Below are positions 55,332 to 64,000 of a stretch of DNA of 64,000 nt, piece by piece; position 1 is the first letter of the stretch; the number at the start of each line of letters is the position of its first letter. Source of the DNA: Clostridium sp. C105KSO13 (GTDB lineage Bacteria > Bacillota > Clostridia > Lachnospirales > Lachnospiraceae); the NCBI RefSeq assembly GCF_001517425.1, contig NZ_FBWL01000165.1, forward strand, positions 1 through 64,000. The letters are read 5' to 3'. The position numbers and the translations under genes were made by a program. The notes beneath the pieces are model-generated. The model made no database searches. It was given only the letters and a program-made list of their open reading frames with translations, and was not told the origin of the DNA.

Positions 55332-56393
55332 TTAGTATACGTCTTTCCACTCGTCAATATTAGAAGAATCGAATTTGAAAGGAGCACCTAAAATAATTTC
55401 TGTACCACCGTCATCTGCATCTACCACTTCATAATCGCCCATGTCTCCAGCGGTAAACTTGTCTCCGCTCTTTCCTGTGATTGTTCCGTCGACCAGTGCC
55501 ATTGATGTATAAGCGCTAAGACTTCCGACATCACTTGGGTTCCACAGGAACATATACGGACAGGAATGAGAATCATCATCGCCGATATACTCAGCCATCT
55601 CTGAAGGAAGTCCGAGTCCTGTCAGTTTTACAGAAGATTTTTCATCCTGAAGAACTTTAGCAGCTGCATTGATACCTACTGTTGTAGGAGCGCAGATAGC
55701 CTTCAAATCTGGGTATTTTGACAGCAGAGCCTGTGTCTGATCTGTAGATTTCTGCGGTTCGTCATCACCGTAAGCAACCTCTACAAGTTCCAATTTGGAA
55801 TACTTGTCATCTTTCATAACTTCTTTCATTGCATCAATCCATGCATTCTGATTTGTTGCCTGAGATGTAGCTGAAAGAATTGCCCACTGGCCTTCTCCGC
55901 CTGTGATATCTAAAACGGCATCCATCAGAGCCTGACCGATTTCTTTATTACCAGCCTGATTTACAAATGTCTGGCGGCTGTCAGGATTTGTCTTGGAGTC
56001 CAGACAGGATACTTTGATTCCTGCATCCATGGCTTCTTCCAATGATGCCTGCAGAGCATTTTCGTCATTACCTGCAATTGCTATTGAATCAACTCCCTGA
56101 GAAATCAGTGACTGAATGACAGACACCTGTGCATCTGCTGTTGCAGCCTCAGGATGTTTTACAATACACTCTCCACCTTCTGCCTCGATTACCTTCTGGA
56201 ATCCTTCTGCTTCTTTCTCATTGTAAGGATTTCCTGCGGATTTTGTCACGATGGCATAAGTTTTCTTTCCGGACTCTTTGGATGTGTCGCTTGATTTTGA
56301 ATCTGAGCTTCCGGAATCTTTTCCTCCGCAGCCAACAGCCAAAGTCGCTGCCATTGCTACGCATAACAGAACACTTAAAACTTTTTTCTTCAT
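55332..56393 (-). CDS. Sugar-binding lipoprotein (RhaS/RbsB type)
   Basis: This 353-residue protein has a lipoprotein signal with Cys22 (AVGCGGKD), a Ser/Asp/Lys linker and a type 1 periplasmic-binding fold. Segments such as AIVTKSAGNPYNEKEAEGF, SIAIAGNDENALQ and KLTGLGLPSEMAEYI resemble rhamnose- and AI-2-type binding proteins. It feeds the two permeases and ATPase encoded upstream. RBS: GGGAGG before ATG. Confidence 0.88.
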   Translation of the reverse strand: MKKKVLSVLLCVAMAATLAVGCGGKDSGSSDSKSSDTSKESGKKTYAIVTKSAGNPYNEKEAEGFQKVIEAEGGECIVKHPEAATADAQVSVIQSLISQGVDSIAIAGNDENALQASLEEAMDAGIKVSCLDSKTNPDSRQTFVNQAGNKEIGQALMDAVLDITGGEGQWAILSATSQATNQNAWIDAMKEVMKDDKYSKLELVEVAYGDDEPQKSTDQTQALLSKYPDLKAICAPTTVGINAAAKVLQDEKSSVKLTGLGLPSEMAEYIGDDDSHSCPYMFLWNPSDVGSLSAYTSMALVDGTITGKSGDKFTAGDMGDYEVVDADDGGTEIILGAPFKFDSSNIDEWKDVY

Positions 56394-56467
56394 GCTTTCT
56401 TTTCCTCCCTTTTGGAATTTGTTTTATACGAAACACCTTTTGGTGCTTTGTATCAATTTGAATGAAA

Positions 56468-57478
56468 TTACTTTGCCGCTGCCGTCTTTTTCTTTAATTT
56501 CACTTCTCCGCTGATGTTTGGCAGAAGTACTGCCAGAATCAAAAGTGCACCAAGTATAATTAAAATCAGCTGCGGGTTCATGTTAATTTGTCCAAGACCA
56601 ATTCTCAGACAGATGATGATAAAGCCAGAAATAATGCCACCCTGTAGTCTTCCTTTTCCGCCTGCCGTAGAAATTCCTCCAAATACAGCCATTGCGATTG
56701 CATCCATTTCAAAACCATTTCCTGTGGTAGTATTAGCTCCGTAAAGAACAGATGTAAGGAATAGTGCAGCAAGTCCTGCCATGAATCCCATTGCAGTGTA
56801 AATAATCAGACGTATCTTCTGCACATGGATTCCCGAATAATAAGCAGCACTGCTGTTAGAGCCTATCGCATACACACTTCTGCCAAATGTGGTCTTACTC
56901 AACACCACAGTAAATATAACAGCAAATATTGCTACCACAAACAGAATATATGGTATTGTACCAACCTTGCCTGCAATCATACGAAAGCCTTCTGTATTAC
57001 TCAGAGAAACAGACCCGCCGCTTCCCAGTGAAATCTCTGCAATACCTCTGAAAACAATCTGCGTACCCAAAGTTACAATCATAGGGGGCAGTTCTGTAAA
57101 CTTTGTTAGAATCAGCCCATTAATGAATCCACAAAGTGTACCTACCAGCAATGCTACAAGGACCACTACTATAAACGACCATTCTTTATTGCTGGCCATG
57201 CATGTCATAGTAGCTGAAAGACACACAATCGCGCCTACTGAAATATCAATTTCACCAAGTATCAGGATATAGGCCATGGGAAGCAGCAAAAACATCTCTG
57301 TAAGATATTTCGGCATTTCTCTCAAAACACTTGAGAACTGATAACTCGGGGAGATACTCAAACAAAAAACATTAATTAAGATAAACACTACGACCAACAT
57401 TGTTTCCCAGCAAAGTAAGGTCTTCTTCCATGACTTGTCCGGTACGTTGGCAATCGTTCTTCCTGATTTTCCTGCCAT
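56468..57478 (-). CDS. RbsC-type sugar ABC permease
   Basis: This 336-residue membrane protein has LILGEIDISVGAIVCLSA and FGGISTAGGKGRLQGGIISG, typical of the rhamnose/AI-2 branch of RbsC permeases. It lies 2 bp after the other permease gene and 74 bp before the binding-protein gene. Confidence 0.92.
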   Translation of the reverse strand: MAGKSGRTIANVPDKSWKKTLLCWETMLVVVFILINVFCLSISPSYQFSSVLREMPKYLTEMFLLLPMAYILILGEIDISVGAIVCLSATMTCMASNKEWSFIVVVLVALLVGTLCGFINGLILTKFTELPPMIVTLGTQIVFRGIAEISLGSGGSVSLSNTEGFRMIAGKVGTIPYILFVVAIFAVIFTVVLSKTTFGRSVYAIGSNSSAAYYSGIHVQKIRLIIYTAMGFMAGLAALFLTSVLYGANTTTGNGFEMDAIAMAVFGGISTAGGKGRLQGGIISGFIIICLRIGLGQINMNPQLILIILGALLILAVLLPNISGEVKLKKKTAAAK

Positions 57479-57480
57479 AA

Positions 57481-58473
57481 TTACATCTCCCTTTCTTTAA
57501 GATTGTTCTTATCCATTACACGTTGTGTTATAACATTTAGGATAACCACAACTAATATGATAATGCCTTTTACAGTATTTTGTGCAATAGCGTCAATTCC
57601 AACAAGAGGGAGTGCTTTTGCAATAATTGCCAGAATCAGGGATCCTAAGAATGCTCCGACGACACTTCCCCGGCCGCCAGTCATGCTGACACCGCCGATT
57701 ACACAGGCAGCGATAACATCCATCTCTTTTGCGTACAGCATATTCGGCTGTGCAGAAGAATAAACTGCGACAGCCAGGGCGCCGCATAATCCTGCGAGAG
57801 TTCCCATTACAACATATACCATAAGTTCTACATTGGAAGTATTGATACCTGAAATGGATGCCGCCTCACGGTTACTGCCCACAGCATATATCTTCCGTCC
57901 AATCTTTGTCCACTTCATCACAACAAAGAAAATGATGTAGCAGAGAATCATAATCAGCACTACATTGTTGATTCCCAGTACTTTGCCAAGAGCAAAGTTT
58001 TTAAATGTCCCCAGGTTCTCGGCACTTGCCCACTGACTGTTTCCTATCATATATGCCATACCTCTGTATATGTACATAAAGCCCATGGTGGCAATAATCG
58101 GAAGTACCTTTCCCTTTGCAATTACAAGGCCGATAATCAGCCCGCATACTGCCCCAATTCCTATTGCAATCAGGAACAGTAAAAATGTATTTTCAACCTT
58201 ATGATATTTAAGCAGCATCCCGACTGTCATGCCTGAAAAGGCAAGCGTGGAAGCAACAGAAATATCGATTCCGCCGATCAGCAGTACTCCCAGCATACCA
58301 AGTGTCATAATCATAATAACCGCATTGTTCTTCAGCATGTCTGAAATAGATTTCAGCGTCAGAAATGAAGGGCTTCTAAACGAAATAACCGCGCAGAGAA
58401 TGATTAGGACAATCAGTAAGCTTGCTTCACGGGAACCGGTAATTGTTTTCCAGATAGATTTGTTTTCTTTCAT
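57481..58473 (-). CDS. RbsC-type sugar ABC permease
   Basis: This protein of about 330 residues has LLIGGIDISVASTLAFSGM and GGVSMTGGRGSVVGAFLGS. The frame opens at 58545 inside the ATPase gene, but ATG 58473 has AAGGAGG ten bases upstream and gives MKENKSIWKTITGSREAS, the better start. It forms a heterodimer with the next permease. Confidence 0.9.
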   Translation of the reverse strand: MKENKSIWKTITGSREASLLIVLIILCAVISFRSPSFLTLKSISDMLKNNAVIMIMTLGMLGVLLIGGIDISVASTLAFSGMTVGMLLKYHKVENTFLLFLIAIGIGAVCGLIIGLVIAKGKVLPIIATMGFMYIYRGMAYMIGNSQWASAENLGTFKNFALGKVLGINNVVLIMILCYIIFFVVMKWTKIGRKIYAVGSNREAASISGINTSNVELMVYVVMGTLAGLCGALAVAVYSSAQPNMLYAKEMDVIAACVIGGVSMTGGRGSVVGAFLGSLILAIIAKALPLVGIDAIAQNTVKGIIILVVVILNVITQRVMDKNNLKEREM

Positions 58474-58489
58474 CTTTCCCATTTCCTCC

Positions 58490-59980
58490 TTACTTTGATT
58501 TTTCCATGGACAACTCAAGTATTCCCTCCTGAGTTGCTTCGGCACGGTTCAGTTCACCGGTTACTTTGCCGTTGCACATAGCCACGATCCTGTCACTCAT
58601 GCCAAGAATTTCCGGCATTTCTGAAGATATCAGGACAATAGCATAGCCTAACTTTGCAAGATCTCCCATGATCTGATATATCTCGGCCTTTGCTCCGACA
58701 TCGACCCCCTTTGTAGGCTCATCCATGATGACAACTTTCATCTTCTGTCCCAGAGCTTTGGCAACCACCACTTTCTGCTGGTTACCGCCGGAAAGTGAAG
58801 ATGCCGGGTCAAAAATAGTCACAGCTTTTGTATCTACATCTTCCAGGAGCTTTTTTGCTGCCTCCCGTTCCTTTTTCTCATCAGCAAAACCTTTTTTCGC
58901 ATACTTGCCCATTGTCGGCAGGGTTACATTTCTTCCAAGTCCCCAGCTCATAATAAGACCATCCTTCTGTCTGTCTTCCGGCAAAAGAATAATTCCCTGA
59001 TTCATAGCATCTGAAGGCTGCTTAATATGTATGGCTTTTCCCTCTAAGAACACCTTGCCCTCATCCGGCTTTGTAATTCCACATATACTCTCCACCACTT
59101 CGGTCCGCCCTGCGCCAACCAGGCCTGTAAGTCCCACAATCTCTCCTGCGTGGACACTAAAAGAAACATCTTTGAAATATCCTACTCTGGAAAGTCCTTC
59201 GACTCTCAACACCTCCGGTCCAAGCTGAACCTCCGGCTTCGGGAACAGATCACTGATCTCCCGACCTACCATAGCTTTAATCAAATCTGCATTCGTGATT
59301 TCATTTACATCATACGTGCCGATATACTTTGAATCACGTAACACCGTAACTCTGCTTGCCAGACGGTACATATCTTCAAAACGGTGGGAAATAAATATTA
59401 TGGAAACATCATCTTCCCTGAGTTTATCAACAATCCTGTACAGTTTTTCAGACTCACTGTTTGTCAGTGACGCTGTGGGCTCGTCCAGGATAATAATCTG
59501 GGCGTTGGTGGAAAGTGCTTTGGCAATCTCAACCATCTGCTGCTGCGCAACGCTCAAAGCCCCCATCTCATCTGTGGGCTTAAAATCAGCATCCAGCTGG
59601 GACAATAATTTCCCTGTCTCTTCATTCATCTTTTTCCACTGGATCAGGCCGCTCTTTATGATCTCATGCCCCATAAAAATATTCTCTGCCACTGTCAGAT
59701 CCGGGTAAGATGTGGGATGCTGGTAAACAGCTGCAATTCCAGCCGCCTGCGCGTCTCTGGGGCCTTTAAAGGATACCTTTTTTCCATCCAGAAACATCTC
59801 GCCTTCTTCTGCTTTATGTACACCGGTTATTACCTTAATAAAAGTGGATTTCCCCGCTCCGTTCTCGCCCATCAACGCATGGACCTCACCTTTCTTGAGC
59901 TGGAAATGCACATTGTCCAATGCTTTTACACCAGGAAATATCTTCGTAATACCTTTTAATTCCAAAACATATTCAGACAC
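58490..59980 (-). CDS. RbsA-type sugar ABC ATPase
   Basis: This 496-residue tandem ATPase has Walker A GENGAGKSTFIKVI, signature LSVAQQQMVEIAKAL, Walker B IIILDEPTASLT, and in the second half LSGGNQQKVVVAKAL and VVIMDEPTKGVDVGAK. The frame opens at 60049, but a GTG at 59980 has AAGGAGG eight bases upstream and gives VSEYVLELKGITK, the usual RbsA start. It is the first gene of the importer operon and is divergent from the third yesN. Confidence 0.93.
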   Translation of the reverse strand: MSEYVLELKGITKIFPGVKALDNVHFQLKKGEVHALMGENGAGKSTFIKVITGVHKAEEGEMFLDGKKVSFKGPRDAQAAGIAAVYQHPTSYPDLTVAENIFMGHEIIKSGLIQWKKMNEETGKLLSQLDADFKPTDEMGALSVAQQQMVEIAKALSTNAQIIILDEPTASLTNSESEKLYRIVDKLREDDVSIIFISHRFEDMYRLASRVTVLRDSKYIGTYDVNEITNADLIKAMVGREISDLFPKPEVQLGPEVLRVEGLSRVGYFKDVSFSVHAGEIVGLTGLVGAGRTEVVESICGITKPDEGKVFLEGKAIHIKQPSDAMNQGIILLPEDRQKDGLIMSWGLGRNVTLPTMGKYAKKGFADEKKEREAAKKLLEDVDTKAVTIFDPASSLSGGNQQKVVVAKALGQKMKVVIMDEPTKGVDVGAKAEIYQIMGDLAKLGYAIVLISSEMPEILGMSDRIVAMCNGKVTGELNRAEATQEGILELSMEKSK

Positions 59981-60081
59981 CGTGTTTTCCTCCTTGCATG
60001 CTTTATCATTAGTAAGTGTAACAATTATGAACATTTTGTTAAACAGCAAAATATTTTGATTTTGGGTAAATTATTTTTGTG

Positions 60082-60109
60082 TTGATTTTTACGTGGATTT
60101 TGTTAGAAT
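60082..60109 (+). promoter_or_regulatory. Promoter of the third yesN-yesM pair
   Basis: TTGATT (60082-60087), 16 bp, TAGAAT (60104-60109), about 87 bp before the yesN start. The 215-bp divergent region must also hold the importer promoter, for which I see no consensus -35, as for an activator-dependent promoter. Confidence 0.6.
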
Positions 60110-60195
60110 AAAGGTATATGTGATGTATGCAGTCACAATCGGCAGATCTTATGTTTGATAACTGAAGGGCCACCATAGAAGGAGAGTTATGTATT

Positions 60196-61764
60196 ATGAA
60201 ATTATTAATTGTCGATGATGAAGAATTGACCCGTGAAGGCCTTATTGCCTCTTTGGACTGGGAGTCTCTGGGCGTTGCACAAATCCTTCAGGCCGATGAC
60301 GGAATACATGCTCTTAATATTGCCCACTTGCAAAAACCCGACATTATACTATGTGATGTCCGAATGCCACGTATGGATGGAATACAGTTGGTAGAGCGTC
60401 TGGAAGAGTTTCTGCCCGATACCAGTGTAATCTTTATGAGCGGTTATTCTGACAAGGAATATCTAAAAGCAGCCATTAAACTGAAAGCTATAAACTATGT
60501 GGAGAAACCCCTGGATCCTCTGGAAATTAAAGAAGCAGTTCTGGAGGCAAAAGAAAGACGTCAGCAGAAAAGGCGTACACGCCTGAATGAGAATCTTTAC
60601 TCTATGGAAACCACCTCTCATCTGGCTCTCCTTTTTACTAAGCCTTTCAAGGAAAATGTTGAGAAGATATCGCAGCTGACAGATGAACTTTCTCTCCGTC
60701 TGAAGCCCGGGAGCAGCTTCACGACATACATTATAAAACTGAAGACAAACGAACCCGACAGCTCTTTACTCAGTAATATTCGCAATGATTTTTCTGATTT
60801 TCTTGCTCATTATCATCTTCAGGCTCTTTACATCCAGCTTCACGCAATCTACCATGTGTTTCACATTATTGGAAACTACGAGCCATCTTCGACTGCTTTT
60901 AACGCCATCGAGCAATATTTGAAAGAACAGTTTTATACCTTTGGGGATGCCTTTATCGGCCGGGGTGAGACAGTGGCAGGTGTTGGGAAAGTTTATCACT
61001 CTTACACAACTGCTGTTGTGGCATTGCAGAGCAGTTTCTTTTTTGAACCTGGAACCATTCTTTCTGTGTCTGATATGAGGACATCTCCTGCCACCCACGG
61101 TGCCGGAGATTATATGGAGGATATTACTCTGCACTTTGCGGAAGCGCTCCTGACGGGTGATCGGGGGTCCTGTGAGAGCCTGCTTAAGGATCTTTATTCC
61201 AACTATTTTCAAAATTGCACGCTCTTTCCCAATCAGGTAAAAGATCTTTATTACAAGCTTTTCATGAGCATCAATGACAGTCGTGTGAAGTTAAAGCTAA
61301 ACTGGGAATCCGGAGAAGACAGCACACAGGAATGTATTATAGAGCACCTGGAAAACTGCTTCACCTATCAGGAACTCCATCAGATGCTTGTCTCCAAAAC
61401 AGAGCATTTCTTCCAAAGTATTGATTCATATGTGCCAGAGGATTCTACTATATTTTTGATTAAGGATTATATAAGTAAGAACTATACAAAGGATACTCTG
61501 TCTATTAAAGAAATCAGTGACCATGTGTTTCTTTCGGCTTCCTACATGTGCACCTATTTCAAAAATCAAACCGGCAGTACTTTGAATCAATACCTGACAG
61601 AATACCGGATGGAAAAAGCGATGCAGCTTCTGGCGGATGTACGTTTCCAGATTGCAGACATTTCATCAAAAGTAGGCTACAGCAATGGGAACTATTTCAG
61701 TAAAAGCTTCAAAAAGTTCACGGGATTATCTCCGTCAAAATACAGGGAGAAAATATTAAAATGA
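60196..61764 (+). CDS. YesN-type response regulator (REC + AraC HTH)
   Basis: This 522-residue regulator has receiver residues Asp7-Asp8, acceptor Asp54 (LCDVRMP), SGYSDKEY and Lys in NYVEKPLDP. Its C-terminal AraC double helix-turn-helix (about 420-520) ends FKKFTGLSPSKYREKILK. It most likely activates the divergent importer operon. It overlaps the kinase gene by 4 bp. RBS: GAAGGAGAG, ten or more bases before ATG. Confidence 0.92.
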   Translation: MKLLIVDDEELTREGLIASLDWESLGVAQILQADDGIHALNIAHLQKPDIILCDVRMPRMDGIQLVERLEEFLPDTSVIFMSGYSDKEYLKAAIKLKAINYVEKPLDPLEIKEAVLEAKERRQQKRRTRLNENLYSMETTSHLALLFTKPFKENVEKISQLTDELSLRLKPGSSFTTYIIKLKTNEPDSSLLSNIRNDFSDFLAHYHLQALYIQLHAIYHVFHIIGNYEPSSTAFNAIEQYLKEQFYTFGDAFIGRGETVAGVGKVYHSYTTAVVALQSSFFFEPGTILSVSDMRTSPATHGAGDYMEDITLHFAEALLTGDRGSCESLLKDLYSNYFQNCTLFPNQVKDLYYKLFMSINDSRVKLKLNWESGEDSTQECIIEHLENCFTYQELHQMLVSKTEHFFQSIDSYVPEDSTIFLIKDYISKNYTKDTLSIKEISDHVFLSASYMCTYFKNQTGSTLNQYLTEYRMEKAMQLLADVRFQIADISSKVGYSNGNYFSKSFKKFTGLSPSKYREKILK

Positions 61765-63788
61765 AAACCATATTCCAATCTATAGGCCGGTTCTATAAGA
61801 ATCTGAAGCTTCAGACCAAATTTACGATTACTCATCTCGTAATTGGGACAATTCCTATGATCGTCCTGGCAGCTTTCTTCTATGTAAAGCTTTACGATAT
61901 GATTGTTGCTGATAGTATCCGCACAGAGCAAAATGCATCTGCACAGACTTTTCCACTGATTGAAGACACCGTTTACAAGATTTTAAATGTCCATGCCCAA
62001 ATTGCAAGCCAGGACTTTTACAAGAAGACTCTCACCGCTGGCTCAAAGGAATCCTTGAGTTCTCTGGCTGCTTCCCAAATTGCAGAGGATTTTCAGGAAA
62101 AAATAGAAAATACCATAGACGGGAACCTGGTGACAGACGTAAAGATATATATGGGTGTCCCGGAGGATGATCCTGCTTTTTCTGAATATCCTGTTACTGA
62201 CACACTTCTGCCCGTTAAGCAGGCACAGGGAACCTACTGGTATGGGATTTTTAGCGGTGATCCCTCCTTAACCAAAATGTTCTGTCCTTCTTTTTATCTT
62301 AGCTCCCACGAAATTAGAAATCATGGTGATATGGCATACATCTCTAAATCCAGTATGTCCTATAACGGGGAAAATGTACCCTGTTTTCTTGCAGTTTATT
62401 TTTCCCGGGACCATTTTAACAGCCTTTTAAAAGATAATATGGCATCCGGAAGCAGTGTCGCTTATATGGTCAACGGACGGGATAATCTTGTTGCCACTAC
62501 AGATTCTGCCCTGTCCGGGACTTATCACTTCAGTTATGATGAAATCCAGGAATATTTTAGATCCTCCAATAACTTCATATTAAAAAATGTCTTGGGAGAA
62601 GATGTATATGCCGGCTTCTACAATATTAAGAACACAGACTGGTACATGGTAGTCGCTATGCCGTCCCGGCCCATCATTAAAAAAAGTATAGAAATCACAG
62701 TTGCCTTCCTTCTTGTATATATTGCCTGTATCGGCGTTGCCCTTTTGATCGCCACATCACTTTCCAGTTCCATTACAAAGCAATTGTCGGCAGTAATCAA
62801 TCAGATGGCAAAGGCCAGGACCGGCCCTCCTGTTGCGCTTCTGGCACCGGATACTCAGGATGAGATTGGGGATTTAATTTCGACTTATAATTATATGACC
62901 CGGGTCATCAATCACCTGATGGAGGAACAGGCAAAATCCGCGGAGGATCTGCGTATAGCTGAATTTAATTCACTGCAGTCCCAGATTAATCCTCACTTTT
63001 TGTATAACACCATGGATATGATTAACTGGCTGTCTCAGCAAGGACGTTCCCAGGAAGTAACTTCTGCCGTCCAGAAACTGTCACGCTTTTATAAACTCAC
63101 GTTAAGCAGAAAAAAAAGCCTGAGCACCATCGCCGATGAAATAGAGCATGTATCAATTTATGTCCAGCTGCAGAATATGCGTTTTCATGACAAAATAGAT
63201 TTCCTAATCGATGTACCCGATTACTTGCTGGAATATGCCATTCCGAAACTCACCTTTCAGCCGGTGATTGAAAATTGTATCCTTCACGGTATTCTGGAAA
63301 AGGAATCTAAACAGGGAACAATTGTTCTTACCGGATGGCTGGAAGAGGATACAGTTGTCATATTGATTTCTGACGACGGAATAGGAATGTCTGAAAAAAG
63401 TATAGGAGATATGATAAACGGCCGGGGCACACCTTCCGGTTCCGGCTCCAATATCGGAATTTACAATACACACCGGCGTCTTCAGCTCATATACGGACCC
63501 CAATACGGCCTTACGTACAACAGTGTGCCTGGCAAAGGTACTGAGGTAGAAATACGCCTTCCCGCCAACCCTTCCAGGCACGCAGATAGAACCGAAGTAG
63601 ATAGCAATGTGGAAAATCAGCTAAAAGAAAGTCATCTTTTGCAGGCGCTGAATCTCTTATCCCGTCCGGAGATTAGCCTTTACGAAATTGCTGAGGAATG
63701 CGGTTACAAAGATCTCCAGCTGTTCTTTACAGAGTTTAAGGAACACTTTGGCTGCACTCCGGAAGAATACAGACGACATGTTCTATAA
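61761..63788 (+). CDS. YesM-type sensor histidine kinase with C-terminal AraC-like HTH
   Basis: This 675-residue kinase has two helices around an extracellular Cache-like region (about 45-300), a HAMP domain (about 325-380), SQINPHFLYNTMD with His near 412, and an HATPase domain with ISDDGIGMSEKS (to about 605). After a short linker the last 50 residues (626-675) form a single AraC-type helix-turn-helix: ISLYEIAEECGYKDLQLFF then FKEHFGCTPEEYRRHVL. Ordinary YesM proteins end after the HATPase domain near residue 600. The frame is uninterrupted, so this is a true fusion rather than an overlapping gene. Confidence 0.9.
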   Translation: MKTIFQSIGRFYKNLKLQTKFTITHLVIGTIPMIVLAAFFYVKLYDMIVADSIRTEQNASAQTFPLIEDTVYKILNVHAQIASQDFYKKTLTAGSKESLSSLAASQIAEDFQEKIENTIDGNLVTDVKIYMGVPEDDPAFSEYPVTDTLLPVKQAQGTYWYGIFSGDPSLTKMFCPSFYLSSHEIRNHGDMAYISKSSMSYNGENVPCFLAVYFSRDHFNSLLKDNMASGSSVAYMVNGRDNLVATTDSALSGTYHFSYDEIQEYFRSSNNFILKNVLGEDVYAGFYNIKNTDWYMVVAMPSRPIIKKSIEITVAFLLVYIACIGVALLIATSLSSSITKQLSAVINQMAKARTGPPVALLAPDTQDEIGDLISTYNYMTRVINHLMEEQAKSAEDLRIAEFNSLQSQINPHFLYNTMDMINWLSQQGRSQEVTSAVQKLSRFYKLTLSRKKSLSTIADEIEHVSIYVQLQNMRFHDKIDFLIDVPDYLLEYAIPKLTFQPVIENCILHGILEKESKQGTIVLTGWLEEDTVVILISDDGIGMSEKSIGDMINGRGTPSGSGSNIGIYNTHRRLQLIYGPQYGLTYNSVPGKGTEVEIRLPANPSRHADRTEVDSNVENQLKESHLLQALNLLSRPEISLYEIAEECGYKDLQLFFTEFKEHFGCTPEEYRRHVL

Positions 63789-63828
63789 AGAGAAGAGGAC
63801 ACCGCCTTTTACGTGTCCTCTTCTCTTT
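63787..63828. terminator. Bidirectional terminator after the third yesM
   Basis: A perfect 16-bp stem (AAAGAGAAGAGGACAC / GTGTCCTCTTCTCTTT) with a 10-base loop begins at the yesM stop codon. It lies between convergent genes and has A/T tracts on both sides. Confidence 0.85.
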
Positions 63829-63848
63829 ACAATTTATTTTACATTAGC

Positions 63849-64000
63849 TTATTCCAGGATGACCGCTGGCACCTCCAATAAATCTGCCACTTTCTCATAT
63901 AAGCTGCCCTGTTTTCCGATGCTCATGGCAAAGTGGTGGGTCGGTGATTCTGCAAACCACTCATCCATATAAGAATCCGGATCTTTTTTAAACCTGACCG
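63849..64000 (-). CDS. Partial gene, L-fucose/L-arabinose isomerase-like C terminus
   Basis: The last 49 codons of a minus-strand gene are visible, ending in TAA at 63851-63849; the start lies beyond the window. The segment ESPTHHFAMSIGKQGSLYEK resembles the C-terminal end of isomerases of the fucose/arabinose isomerase superfamily, where a THH or similar His motif is near the metal site. With so little sequence the assignment is tentative. It is convergent to the third yesM. Confidence 0.55.
   Translation of the reverse strand, partial: VRFKKDPDSYMDEWFAESPTHHFAMSIGKQGSLYEKVADLLEVPAVILE

Overview
The window looks like chromosome of an anaerobic, spore-forming Firmicute, most likely a gut member of the Lachnospiraceae. 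Supporting evidence is a spoIIA operon (spoIIAA, spoIIAB, sigF) joined to spoVAA/spoVAB, a spoVAC gene behind a forespore-type promoter, a T-box valS leader, AGGAGG-type ribosome binding sites, and an abundance of YesM/YesN two-component systems paired with sugar ABC importers. Almost everything is on the minus strand. The exceptions are spoVAC, an AraC regulator and the third YesN/YesM pair. I saw no rRNA, tRNA, CRISPR array, prophage or intact insertion sequence.

Region 1 (about 340-15,670) is a glycan locus read right to left: yesM, yesN, a solute-binding protein, yesL, a second solute-binding protein, two permeases, a 1,436-residue surface glycosidase (LamG, GH39-like and CBM-like modules with a sortase-type tail) and a GH36 alpha-galactosidase. 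No ATPase is encoded, so a shared MsmK-type ATPase must lie elsewhere. A duplicated GTC(C) operator at fixed distance from a TATAAT box occurs three times: before yesM, before the second binding protein, and past the end of the locus pointing out of the window. This looks like the private regulon of this YesN.

Region 2 (15,780-24,200) mixes sporulation genes with a BmpA/NupOPQ-type nucleoside importer that separates spoVAC from spoVAA-spoVAB. Region 3 (24,280-34,040) holds a T-box controlled operon, valS - LTA-synthase-like gene - folC - a 44-codon gene - a TPR membrane protein, followed upstream by a small unknown gene and a glucosaminidase.

Region 4 (33,980-48,250) is an L-fucose locus: fucU, fucI, a rhamnulokinase-like kinase, a divergent AraC regulator, an RbsABC-type importer with two permeases, and a YesN-YesM pair with a membrane-anchored binding protein that resembles the known XylFII/LytS sensor arrangement. 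No fuculose-phosphate aldolase is present.

Region 5 (48,290-63,790) is the most interesting. An RhaM-family mutarotase, an RbsABC-type importer, a GatY-like class II aldolase, a LacI regulator with a 20-bp perfect palindromic operator, an FGGY kinase, a GatD-like dehydrogenase, a LacC/FruK-like kinase and an aldo/keto reductase together spell a possible route aldose - alditol - alditol phosphate - ketose 6-phosphate - ketose bisphosphate - trioses. The divergent YesN/YesM pair has a histidine kinase with a half AraC-type helix-turn-helix domain fused to its C terminus, which is unusual. The window ends inside a gene resembling the L-fucose/L-arabinose isomerase C-terminal family.
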